NCBI RefSeq assembly: GCF_029168315.1
Contig: NZ_JARGYD010000006.1
Coordinates: 254,126 to 318,125, forward strand
DNA: 64,000 nt
Origin: Psychromarinibacter halotolerans
Lineage (GTDB): Bacteria > Pseudomonadota > Alphaproteobacteria > Rhodobacterales > Rhodobacteraceae
Direction of reading: 5' to 3'
The notes under the pieces were generated by a model, which did no database searches, had not been told where the DNA came from, and saw nothing but the letters and a program-made list of their open reading frames with translations. Of the stretch, positions 52,954 to 61,321 are shown piece by piece (positions within the stretch are counted from its first letter, which is position 1; each line of letters begins with the position of its first letter). The translations under genes were made by a program, and so were the position numbers.

Positions 52954-54068
52954 CCTTTCGCGGACTGACATGGGATCACCCGCGCGGACGGCTGGCGCTG
53001 GAACGCGCGGGCGGGCCGGTGACATGGGACGTGCAGCCGCTGGAAGGCTTCGAAAGCGCGCCGATCCGTGAGACCTGCGCCAACTACGATCTGGTGGTGC
53101 TGGACCACCCGCATTTGGGCGAGGCGCTGAACGCGGGCTGCCTGCGGCCCCTGGACGAGCTTTTCGCCGCCGCTGATCTGGACGCCATCGGCGCGCGCAC
53201 CATCGGGCCCTGCCTTGAAAGCTACGAGATGGCGGGCCGGCTGTGGGCGCTGCCGCTGGATGCCGCGACGCAGGTGATGGCTGTGCGCGGGGACATGGTG
53301 CAGGACGTGCCCCGGACGTGGGACGCGGTACTGGACATGGCGCGCGCGGGCGGCAAGGTCGGCCTGTCGCTGGCCGGTCCGCATGCGTTCCTTAGCTTCC
53401 TGTCGGTGGCACAGGCGCTGAATCCCGGCATGGATCTGCGCAACGGCGACGTTTGGGTCCCGACCGACACGGCCACGCAGGCCTTGGCGATCCTTGGCGA
53501 ACTGGCCCGGCTGACGCCGGAACAGGTCTGGCCGCTGAACCCCATCGGCATTCTCGACCTGATGAGCAACAGCGATGCGCTGGCGCTGTGCCCGCTGGTC
53601 TACGGCTACGTGAACTATGCCGATCACGCCCTTGATAAGCCGATTGATTTCCACGATGCACCCAGCATCGGCGACGGTGCGCCCGGCTCGATCCTCGGCG
53701 GCACCGGCATCGCCGTCTCGACCCGCTGCGAGATGACCGAAGACCTGCGTGCGCATCTGCTGTGGCTGATGCGCGAGGACACGCAGACCGGGTTCATCCC
53801 GCAGAACGCTGGCCAGCCCTCGGCGCGGGCCGCATGGCAGGACGCCGACGTTAACGCGCCGGTGGGCGGGTTTTACGCGCAGACGACGCGGACACTAGAG
53901 ACGGCGTCGATCCGGCCCCGGCACGACGGCTTCATCGCCTTCCAGTCGGACGCCTCGGCCCTTCTGCGGGAAGGGTTCCAGAGCAACTGCCCGGACGGCA
54001 GGCTTGCGTCGGACCTGGCGGATTTGTTCTCGCGTTCGCAGAAGACGGTAGGGAGGAAAGCAGGATGA
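52950..54068 (+). CDS. Solute-binding-fold protein without signal peptide
   Basis: 372 residues. It resembles family 1 extracellular solute-binding proteins (LTWDHPRGR at the start, RLWALPLDAATQVM, then GGTGIAVSTRCE), but the first 20 residues are polar and there is no signal peptide or lipobox. The ATG overlaps the CoA-transferase stop (ATGA), so the start is well fixed and the protein should be cytoplasmic. Placement between CoA-transferase and enoyl-CoA hydratase suggests it binds a pathway intermediate or partners an enzyme. Function unknown. Confidence 0.8.
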   Translation: MTFRGLTWDHPRGRLALERAGGPVTWDVQPLEGFESAPIRETCANYDLVVLDHPHLGEALNAGCLRPLDELFAAADLDAIGARTIGPCLESYEMAGRLWALPLDAATQVMAVRGDMVQDVPRTWDAVLDMARAGGKVGLSLAGPHAFLSFLSVAQALNPGMDLRNGDVWVPTDTATQALAILGELARLTPEQVWPLNPIGILDLMSNSDALALCPLVYGYVNYADHALDKPIDFHDAPSIGDGAPGSILGGTGIAVSTRCEMTEDLRAHLLWLMREDTQTGFIPQNAGQPSARAAWQDADVNAPVGGFYAQTTRTLETASIRPRHDGFIAFQSDASALLREGFQSNCPDGRLASDLADLFSRSQKTVGRKAG

Positions 54069-54832
54069 ACCAGCCGCTTACGCTGGACGTGACGGGCCAC
54101 GTGGCCACGATCACCTACAACAGGCCCGAAAAGCTGAACGCGATGACGCCTGAGATGGCGGATCTGCTGAAGGCTGCGGTCGCCCGGTGCAACGCCGACG
54201 ACGCGGTGCGGGTGGTGATCCTGACGGGCACGGGCAAAGCGTTTTGCGCCGGTTCCGACATCGCCCTGCTCGAAACTTACGCAACCCCGTGGGAGTTCCG
54301 CAACCGGACCGAGTACTGCGACATCCTGCGGGCTTTGCTCAAGCCGTCGATCGCGGCAATCAACGGGTATGCGTTCGGCGGCGGCCTGGAGATGGCGATG
54401 TCCTGCGACATCCGGATCGCGGCCGAGACCGCGAAGCTCGGCGCGCCTGAAATCAAATTGGGCTGGATCGGTGGGGGCGGCATGACCGTGCACCTTGCGC
54501 AGTCCATCGGACCCTCGAACGCGGCGCTTATGGTGATGACCGGCGAGCCGGTGACGGCGGCGCAGGCACAGGCTTGGGGGCTGGTCAGCGACCTGACCGC
54601 ACCCGATGCGCTGATGGCGCGCGCCAACGAGATCGCGGGCCAAATCGCCGCCCGCGCCCCGATCGCGGCCGAGGCGGCCAAGGCCAACCTCAAGGCCGCC
54701 TACAACATGCCGCTGGAACAGGCCGTCGCCTACGAGCGCGACCTGCAGACCATCTGCTTTGCGACCAGCGACGCGGACGAGGGCCGGGCGGCCTTCGCCG
54801 AGAAGCGCAGCCCGAATTTCGAGAAACGGTGA
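54065..54832 (+). CDS. Enoyl-CoA hydratase/isomerase family protein
   Basis: 255 residues, crotonase fold. Oxyanion loops AFCAGSDIALL (61-71) and GYAFGGGLEMAMSCDIRIA; catalytic glutamates E120 region (GGLEMA) and the PEIKLGWIGGGG segment are present. It should hydrate, isomerise or cleave a CoA thioester formed by the upstream CoA-transferase. Four-base overlap with the previous gene. Confidence 0.92.
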   Translation: MNQPLTLDVTGHVATITYNRPEKLNAMTPEMADLLKAAVARCNADDAVRVVILTGTGKAFCAGSDIALLETYATPWEFRNRTEYCDILRALLKPSIAAINGYAFGGGLEMAMSCDIRIAAETAKLGAPEIKLGWIGGGGMTVHLAQSIGPSNAALMVMTGEPVTAAQAQAWGLVSDLTAPDALMARANEIAGQIAARAPIAAEAAKANLKAAYNMPLEQAVAYERDLQTICFATSDADEGRAAFAEKRSPNFEKR

Positions 54833-54834
54833 CG

Positions 54835-55788
54835 ATGATGATGACGACGTTGAAGGCACTGACCAGAAGCCGGGAGTTTTCGGTCTTCGCGATGCTGGTG
54901 CTGGTGGCGCTGTACCTCAGTTTCGCCAACGAATACTTCCTGTCGCAGCGCAACCTGATGAACGTGGGGCGGCAGGGCGCCGTCGTCGCCATCGTGGCGC
55001 TGGGGCAGGCGCTGGTCATCATTGCGCGGGGCATCGACCTGTCGGTCGGCTCTGTCATCGGGCTGTCTGCGGTCTGTTCCGCGATCACGCTGGACGTCAC
55101 CGGCTCGAACGCGCTGGCGCTGGCCGCCGGGCTGGGGGCGGGCCTGTTCGCCGGGGCGCTGAACGGCCTGATGGTCACGCAGTTCCGCATCAACCCCTTC
55201 ATCGCGACGCTCGGCATGTTGTCCATCGCGCGCGGCGTGGCGCTGTTGATGACCGGGGGGATCCCGGTGACCTACATGGGCTGGGCCGAGGTGCTGGGCG
55301 CGGGCCGGATCTGGGACATCCCCGTCTCGGTCATCCTGATGATCGTGCTGGCGCTGATCGTGCACCTGATTGCCGCACGCACGGTGACGGGGCGCGAGAT
55401 CTACGCGGTGGGCGACAACCCCAAGGCCGCGCGGCTTGCCGGGATCGACACCAGCCGCATCCGGATGATCGTGTTCGCCTTCTGCGGACTGCTGTCCGGC
55501 CTTGGCGGCATCATCCTTGCGGGCAACCTTGCCAGTGCCGACCCGAACCTCGGGATGGGCTACGAGCTTGACGTCATCGCCGCCGTGATCCTTGGCGGCA
55601 CCGCCCTAAGCGGCGGCCGCGGGTCGATCATCGGCGTCTTCATCGGCGCCATGCTGATGGCGCTTCTGAACAACGCCTTCGTGCTGCTGGGCATCTCGGC
55701 CTACTGGCAGGTCGTGACCAAGGGCCTGATCATCATCCTTGCGGTGGGGATCGACGGTCTGCGGCGCGGCAACGAGGCTGACGACTGA
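54835..55788 (+). CDS. ABC transporter permease, ribose/xylose type (RbsC family)
   Basis: About 317 residues with eight to ten hydrophobic segments. Family segments include RNLMNVGRQGAVVAIVALGQALVIIARGIDLSVG and NPKAARLAGIDTSRIRM. Three consecutive ATGs (54835, 54838, 54841) could be the start; the exact one is uncertain. It forms the channel for the sugar importer. Confidence 0.93.
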   Translation: MMMTTLKALTRSREFSVFAMLVLVALYLSFANEYFLSQRNLMNVGRQGAVVAIVALGQALVIIARGIDLSVGSVIGLSAVCSAITLDVTGSNALALAAGLGAGLFAGALNGLMVTQFRINPFIATLGMLSIARGVALLMTGGIPVTYMGWAEVLGAGRIWDIPVSVILMIVLALIVHLIAARTVTGREIYAVGDNPKAARLAGIDTSRIRMIVFAFCGLLSGLGGIILAGNLASADPNLGMGYELDVIAAVILGGTALSGGRGSIIGVFIGAMLMALLNNAFVLLGISAYWQVVTKGLIIILAVGIDGLRRGNEADD

Positions 55789-55819
55789 CAGACAACCATT
55801 TCAAAAGGGAGGAATGACC

Positions 55820-56785
55820 ATGAAGACCACCTATCTTGCCACGATGCTGACCGCCGCAAGCCTGTGGGCCGGCGCAGGCATCGCACAGGACCTGCCCGAG
55901 GGCGGCACCGTCGCCGCCGAGCAGGCCGCCGAAGAGGAAGTGCGCATCGCCTTCCTGTCGTTCCAGAACAACCCGTTCTGGATCCCGGTGACCGAGGGCG
56001 CGATGGCCGCCAAGGATTACCTGGCAGAGTTCAACGGCACCGTGGATTACGTCGATCTGGGCGACGAACTGTCCGCCGAGGCGGTCGTGTCCGGCATCGA
56101 GGCGGCGCTTGCGCAGCAGTATGACGGCATCGTCGTGGTTCCGATCTTCGACGGCACCGCGCGGATCATCAACGAAGCCACCGCCGAAGGCGTGCCGGTG
56201 TTCTCGATCATCGCCGAGGGCGCCGTACCGTCGGACCGCCTGTCCTTCATGGGGCAGGATGCCATCGCGGCGGGCGAGCAGATCGGTGAATTCATCGCCG
56301 AGCAGATGGACGGCGCGGGCAAGCTGGGCGTCATCACCGGCTATTTCGGTGCGACGCAGCACCAGATGCGGATGGACGGCGCGCTTGATTACCTTGAAGC
56401 GAACGCGCCCGACATCGAGGTGCTGGGTCCGTTCGAGAACCGCGACAAGGCCGAAAGCGCCTATTCGCTGGTGCAGGACATGTACACCGCCAACCCGGAT
56501 CTAGAGATGGTCTACGTCACCGCAGGCGGCCCGTTCGGCGCGGCGAAAGCGGTGCAGGATCTTGGTCTGACCGGGCAGGTCGGCGTCATCGGCTTCGACC
56601 ATACGCCGGACAACATGGCGTACCTCGAAACCGGCGAGATGGTCGGTCTGCTTGACCAGGCGCCGTTCCAGCAGGCGTTCGACAGCTCGGTGATGCTGTT
56701 CAACCACCTTGTCACCGGTGCCGAGGTTCCCGAGCTGATCAAGGCCGACGGCAACCTGATCACCCCGGCAGACGTCGCGAAATGA
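55820..56785 (+). CDS. ABC transporter sugar-binding protein (RbsB family)
   Basis: 321 residues from the ATG at 55820 (GGGAGG seven bases upstream; an ATG at 55814 is too close to it). A signal peptide of about 20 residues ends GAGIAQD. A short acidic linker (EGGTVAAEQAAEEE) precedes the type I binding fold, which begins VRIAFLSFQNNPFWIPVTEGA. It should capture a sugar or polyol in the periplasm. Confidence 0.93.
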   Translation: MKTTYLATMLTAASLWAGAGIAQDLPEGGTVAAEQAAEEEVRIAFLSFQNNPFWIPVTEGAMAAKDYLAEFNGTVDYVDLGDELSAEAVVSGIEAALAQQYDGIVVVPIFDGTARIINEATAEGVPVFSIIAEGAVPSDRLSFMGQDAIAAGEQIGEFIAEQMDGAGKLGVITGYFGATQHQMRMDGALDYLEANAPDIEVLGPFENRDKAESAYSLVQDMYTANPDLEMVYVTAGGPFGAAKAVQDLGLTGQVGVIGFDHTPDNMAYLETGEMVGLLDQAPFQQAFDSSVMLFNHLVTGAEVPELIKADGNLITPADVAK

Positions 56786-58329
56786 ACCGCGACGGCGGAC
56801 ACCACGACACCGCGGGCGGCAGCACTGCCGCCCCGGTTCTTCGGCTGGACGAGGTCGGCAAAAGCTTTGGCCCCGTCAAGGTGCTGGAGAACGTCTCGCT
56901 GACCGTCGGCGCGGGCGAGGTCATCGGCCTGCTGGGCGAGAACGGCGCAGGCAAGTCGACCATGATGAATATCGTCTCGGGCGGGCTGCAACCCAATGCC
57001 GGTGAAATCACCTATGACGGCGCGCCCGTGCGGTTCGGTTCGATCGCCGAGGGCATCGAGGCGGGTATCGCCTTCGTGCACCAAGAGTTGTCGGTCGTCG
57101 GCGCGCTGAGCGTGGCCGAGAACCTGTTTCTGGGCCGGATGCCGCGCACCTCGACCGGGCTGATCGACCGCCGCGCGATGCGGGACGGCGCGCGCGGGAT
57201 GCTGGACGCCGTCGGCGCCCGCGGCATCGACCCCGACGCCCTTGCCGGATCGCTTCGAGCCGGCGAGCAGCAGCTTGTCGAGATCGCCCGCGCCGCCGCG
57301 CGCAAGCCCAAGCTGCTGATCCTTGATGAACCCACGTCGTCGCTGACCCCCTACGAGGTCGAAGGCTTCCTTGATTTCGTCCGTCGCGCCCGGGACGAGG
57401 GGACGGCGATCATCTTCATCACGCACCGGCTGGAAGAAGCGATTTCGCTGTGCGACCGGCTTTTGGTGCTGCGCAACGGCGCCGTCGTTTCGGACACGCC
57501 GTCGGACAGCGCGACGAAGGACCAGATTATCGCGGACATGACCGGCAAGGCGGGTCTTTTCGCCCATGCCGACCGCACGTTGACCTCGACCGAGACTGCG
57601 CTGGAATTGAAGGGTGTCACCGTTCCGGGCCTTTTGGACGACGTGTCCCTGTCGGTTCGCAAGGGCGAGATCTTCGGCCTGTTCGGACTGGTCGGCGCGG
57701 GCCGTACCGAGCTTTTGGAAACGATCTGCGGCGCACGCGCGGCGGCGTCGGGCGAGATGCGCCTGCTGGGCGAGCCGCTGAATGTGTCGTCACCGGCCGA
57801 GGCGCTGGCGAAGGGCATCGCACTGGTGCCCGAGGGTCGCAAGACGGCAGGCATCTTCCCGCAGCACTCGGTGCGCCGCAACGCCTCTATTTCGTCGCTG
57901 CGCAAGGTCGCGCGGGGCGGGGTCGTCTCGGCCCGCCGCGAGGCAAGCGAAGTCGGCCGCGAACTGGACGCGCTCAGTGTGCGGATGGAGCATGACGAGC
58001 GGCTGATCACCACGCTGTCGGGCGGCAACCAGCAGAAGGTGATCTTCGCCCGCACGCTGTTGTCCGACCCGCGCCTGTTGTTGCTGGACGAACCGACGCA
58101 CGGCGTCGACGTCGGCGCGAAGGCAGAACTGTACGACATCGTGCGCACCGCTGCGGACAAAGGGCTGACGGTCATCGTCGTGTCGTCAGAACTGCCCGAG
58201 ATCACGGCCCTGTGCGACCGCGTCGGTGTCCTGTCCAAGGGGCGGCTGGCCGGCGTTCTGGACCGGGCCGAGATGGACGAGGCGCACATGCTGAAGCTTG
58301 CCTTCAGCGCGCATGAGGCGGTGGCCTGA
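56782..58329 (+). CDS. ABC transporter ATP-binding protein, two-domain (RbsA/MglA family)
   Basis: 515 residues with two nucleotide-binding halves. The first has Walker A GENGAGKST (52-60), signature LRAGEQQLVEIARA and Walker B LLILDEPTSSL. The second has the usual degenerate Walker A (GLVGAGRTE) and signature LSGGNQQKVIFARTL. ATG overlaps the binding-protein stop (ATGA). Last gene of the LacI-controlled operon. Confidence 0.95.
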   Translation: MNRDGGHHDTAGGSTAAPVLRLDEVGKSFGPVKVLENVSLTVGAGEVIGLLGENGAGKSTMMNIVSGGLQPNAGEITYDGAPVRFGSIAEGIEAGIAFVHQELSVVGALSVAENLFLGRMPRTSTGLIDRRAMRDGARGMLDAVGARGIDPDALAGSLRAGEQQLVEIARAAARKPKLLILDEPTSSLTPYEVEGFLDFVRRARDEGTAIIFITHRLEEAISLCDRLLVLRNGAVVSDTPSDSATKDQIIADMTGKAGLFAHADRTLTSTETALELKGVTVPGLLDDVSLSVRKGEIFGLFGLVGAGRTELLETICGARAAASGEMRLLGEPLNVSSPAEALAKGIALVPEGRKTAGIFPQHSVRRNASISSLRKVARGGVVSARREASEVGRELDALSVRMEHDERLITTLSGGNQQKVIFARTLLSDPRLLLLDEPTHGVDVGAKAELYDIVRTAADKGLTVIVVSSELPEITALCDRVGVLSKGRLAGVLDRAEMDEAHMLKLAFSAHEAVA

Positions 58330-58361
58330 ACCCGGTCACCTTCTGTGGCTGGGTGCGGGGC

Positions 58362-59210
58362 TCAGAACGCCGTGAAGGTCGCCGCGTAGCGTGCCGATCC
58401 GCCCGGCGAAAGCCAACTGGTGGACGGGCGGTCGGCGAACTGACCGTCAAAGCCGGTCGGATCGCCGTGGCCTGTCCAACCCTCGATGGCGACGAATGGA
58501 GCGCCCGGTGGCGCCCACAGCACGATGTGGGGAAAGCCGTCGAAGGTTGCGGTCAGGCCGTGGCCATCGGGGCCGGTCATGGTCAGCGACCGGCTGGCGG
58601 CGTTCAGCAGGCACAGAGAGCCGACCCGCTCGAACAGGGCGGGTGACAGGGACAGCCGCGTGCCGTCGATCCCCGATGGCTGCCGCTGATCGCTGAACAG
58701 GCGGTCGATGATCACCGGAACCTCGGCGGCTTCGGCCTTCTCGAACCCGATCTCGCCAAGGCCGTCCGCCAGCGTGAAGCCGGGGTGCGCCCCCAGCGCG
58801 TAAGGCATCGGCGCGTCGCCCGTGTTGGTCACGGTCAGCGTCTGTGTCAGGGTCTGCTCGCTCAGGGCATACCGGATCGTCAGGCGGAACGGGTAGGGGA
58901 ACAGCGCCCGCGTGTCCGCATTGTCCGAAAGGCTTAGCGTGACGGCGTCATCCGATTGCGCCGTGACCGAAAAATCCGCGTCCTTGGCGAAGCCATGCAG
59001 CGGCATCGTGACCTCGGTTTCGCCGTGCCTTACCCGGCCGTTCCGGGATGCCCCGCAGACCGGGAAGAGCACCGGCGCCGAACCGGGCCACCAACGGTCG
59101 TCGCCCGGCCAGAGAACCGCGCGGTCCGAGATCGACCATGCGACGGCTTCGGCGCCCGACGTCGTGACGGCCGCCTGTACCGTGCCACAGCGAAGATCAA
59201 TCTTGGTCAT
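58362..59210 (-). CDS. Aldose 1-epimerase family protein
   Basis: 282 residues from the ATG at 59210 (GAGAGG upstream). Beta-sandwich mutarotase fold with LFPVCGASRNGRVRH, PLHGFAKDADF (catalytic His-containing segment), and AHPGFTL. Members convert alpha/beta anomers or hexose-6-phosphates. Convergent with the ribose-type operon, it may serve the same sugar, though it is not in the operon. Confidence 0.88.
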   Translation of the reverse strand: MTKIDLRCGTVQAAVTTSGAEAVAWSISDRAVLWPGDDRWWPGSAPVLFPVCGASRNGRVRHGETEVTMPLHGFAKDADFSVTAQSDDAVTLSLSDNADTRALFPYPFRLTIRYALSEQTLTQTLTVTNTGDAPMPYALGAHPGFTLADGLGEIGFEKAEAAEVPVIIDRLFSDQRQPSGIDGTRLSLSPALFERVGSLCLLNAASRSLTMTGPDGHGLTATFDGFPHIVLWAPPGAPFVAIEGWTGHGDPTGFDGQFADRPSTSWLSPGGSARYAATFTAF

Positions 59211-59312
59211 CGGGCGAGCCTCTCGCAACGCATTGGGGTCACGACCTTTTCAGGGGACATGCAAGCTGCTCCTGACCGACGGCAACCGCCCGGTCAAGCG
59301 GGGCCTTCAGTG

Positions 59313-59693
59313 TCACGCGGTTTCCGCCTGCTCTGCGTCGTAGGCGGCTTGGTTGCCTTCGATCCGGTCGGCGTTCACCGCCGACCAGTGGCAGATGCCG
59401 AACAGCGGAGCGATCAGGCTCTCGCCCAGCTCGGTCAGACGGTATTCCACCTGCGGCGGCGTCTTGTCGGCATAGACCTTGCGGCTGACCAGACCATCGC
59501 GTTCCAGCCCGCGCAGCGTCACCGTCAGCATACGTTGCGAGATGGACTCGATCTCCCGGCGCATCTGGTTATAGCGTTTGGGGCCTTCCGACAGGATCAG
59601 GATGACCAGCACGGTCCATTTGTTCCCAACTGTCGAGAGAATAGGGGAAATTCGCCCGCAGTCCCCGGGCACAGACATGTTCCCTAGCTTCAT
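59313..59693 (-). CDS. HxlR-family transcriptional regulator
   Basis: 126 residues. MarR-like winged HTH of the HxlR type: ILSTVGNKWTVLVILILSEGPKRYNQMRREIESISQRMLTVTLRGLERDGL. A cysteine near the N-terminus (C12) could be redox-active, as in YodB/HypR, but this is not certain. Divergent from the amidohydrolase gene, with a dyad between them. Confidence 0.93.
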   Translation of the reverse strand: MKLGNMSVPGDCGRISPILSTVGNKWTVLVILILSEGPKRYNQMRREIESISQRMLTVTLRGLERDGLVSRKVYADKTPPQVEYRLTELGESLIAPLFGICHWSAVNADRIEGNQAAYDAEQAETA

Positions 59694-59719
59694 AAATGTG
59701 CCTCCTTGCGCGGCATTCC

Positions 59720-59736
59720 GCGTACTTTAAGTACGC
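59720..59736. promoter_or_regulatory. HxlR-type operator
   Basis: GCGTACTT-T-AAGTACGC is a perfect 8-bp palindrome with a single central base, 27 bases from the hxlR ATG and 35 bases from the amidohydrolase ATG. A further AGTAC occurs at 59748-59752. TACT...AGTA palindromes are characteristic of HxlR/DUF24 regulators, so it probably controls both divergent genes. Confidence 0.75.
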
Positions 59737-59770
59737 TGCTTACCAATAGTACCTTACTGGAGATATCCAA

Positions 59771-61288
59771 ATGTGTGAGATTTGCAAGGCGACGCGGACC
59801 GCGGTGTCGCAGTCTGCGTCGCACGGCCCTTCGCGCCGGGCCTTCCTGCGCGGCGCCCTGACCGCCGGTGTGTCCGCGCTGGCGCTGCCGTCCTTCCTGT
59901 CGCGTCCCGCCGCGGCGCAGGACATGCCCGCGAACGTCGGTGCCGCGGGACGGCGGACGCTGATCCGTGGCGGCCACGTTCTCAGCATGGATCCCGAGGT
60001 CGGCGACTTCACCGGCGACGTGCTGCTGGAAGGCAGCCGCATTCTGGACATCGCGCCCTCTATCGACGCGGGCGATGCCGAGGTGATCGACGCGACGGGC
60101 CGGATCGTGATGCCCGGCTTCGTGGACACGCACCATCACCAGTTCGAAACCGCGCTGCGGTCCTTCCTGCCGGACGGCATCATGTTCGCCGATCCGACCC
60201 GCCCGGGCGAGCCGAACTATCTTGATGATATCCTTGGCAAGTTCTCGATGGTCTACCGCCCCGAGGACGTCTACATCTCGCAGCTGTTCGGCGGCCTCAG
60301 CCAGCTTGACGCAGGCGTGACGACGGTTCTGGACGTGTCGCAGATCCACCACTCGCCCGAGCATTCCAACGCGGTAATCGAAGCGATGCAGGCCGTCGGC
60401 CGTCGCGGCGTGTTCGGCTACTTCGAAGGCTACGGACCCGACCTGCAATACCCGCAGGACGCCCGCCGCATCCGAAACGAATACTTCGCCAGCGACGACC
60501 AGCTGCTGACGATGCTGATGGGCGGTGAGGCCTATCTGCCGGACGTCGATCCGCTGGACCTGTGGAACCTTGGCAAGGAACTGGACCTGATGGTCGGCCT
60601 GCACGTCGTGGGGTCGCTGGGCATGCAGGCGAAGATGGACGAGCTGATCCCGCACTACACCGACAAGCACCTGTTCATCCACATGACCGGCATGTCCGAC
60701 GCCGCGTGGGACCGTGCGCAAGAGGTCGGCGCGCATGTCTCGCTCTCGGTTCCGATCGAAATGCAGATGCGCCACGGGATGCCGCCGATCCAGAAAGCGA
60801 TCGACATGGGCATGGCGCCGTCGCTGTCGGTAGACGTGGAATGCACGATGACCGCCGACTTTTTCACCCAGATGCGCGGCGCGATCACGCTTCAGCGGGC
60901 GATGGCGAACCAGATCGCGCTGGAAGAGGGCCCCAAGGCGGCGCCCGCGCTGCTGTCCTCGCGCGAGGTGGTCGAGTTCGCGACGATCAACGGCGCGAAC
61001 GGGCTGAACCTTGGTCAGAAGACGGGCAGCCTGACCCCGGGCAAGGAAGCGGACATCGTGCTGCTGGACGCGAACGCCCTGAACGTGGCGCCGCTGAACA
61101 ACGTGCCGGGCGCGGTGGTGACGCTGATGGACCGCTCGAACGTGGAAACCGTTCTGGTGGCGGGCGAGATCAAGAAGTGGAAGGGCGCGTTGGTCGGTCA
61201 CGACATCCCCGCGCTGCGCGACCGGATCATCGCCTCGCGCGATTACCTGTTCGAGACGGCGGACGTGGAAATTCCGCTGTTCGACTAA
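59771..61288 (+). CDS. Tat-exported amidohydrolase (AtzA/TrzN-like family)
   Basis: 505 residues. The N-terminus MCEICKATRTAVSQ is followed by a Tat motif SRRAFLRGALTAG and a hydrophobic stretch ending AAAQDMP, so export is likely. The metal-dependent amidohydrolase domain starts RTLIRGGHVLSMD and has H121 and H123 in DTHHHQF; a third His may lie in GLHVVGSLG. Relatives deaminate or dechlorinate aromatic N-heterocycles or nucleobases. The ribosome-binding site is GGAGATATCCAA. The HxlR gene and its operator lie directly upstream. Confidence 0.85.
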   Translation: MCEICKATRTAVSQSASHGPSRRAFLRGALTAGVSALALPSFLSRPAAAQDMPANVGAAGRRTLIRGGHVLSMDPEVGDFTGDVLLEGSRILDIAPSIDAGDAEVIDATGRIVMPGFVDTHHHQFETALRSFLPDGIMFADPTRPGEPNYLDDILGKFSMVYRPEDVYISQLFGGLSQLDAGVTTVLDVSQIHHSPEHSNAVIEAMQAVGRRGVFGYFEGYGPDLQYPQDARRIRNEYFASDDQLLTMLMGGEAYLPDVDPLDLWNLGKELDLMVGLHVVGSLGMQAKMDELIPHYTDKHLFIHMTGMSDAAWDRAQEVGAHVSLSVPIEMQMRHGMPPIQKAIDMGMAPSLSVDVECTMTADFFTQMRGAITLQRAMANQIALEEGPKAAPALLSSREVVEFATINGANGLNLGQKTGSLTPGKEADIVLLDANALNVAPLNNVPGAVVTLMDRSNVETVLVAGEIKKWKGALVGHDIPALRDRIIASRDYLFETADVEIPLFD

Positions 61289-61295
61289 ACCGACC

Positions 61296-61321
61296 GGAGC
61301 GTCGCGCCCGCGCGGCGCTCC
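61296..61321 (+). terminator. Hairpin terminator after the amidohydrolase
   Basis: GGAGCGTCGCG (61296-61306) pairs with CGCGGCGCTCC (61311-61321), 11 bp with one G-T pair around a CCCG loop, followed by ATCCTATTTG. It lies eight bases after the stop. Confidence 0.75.
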
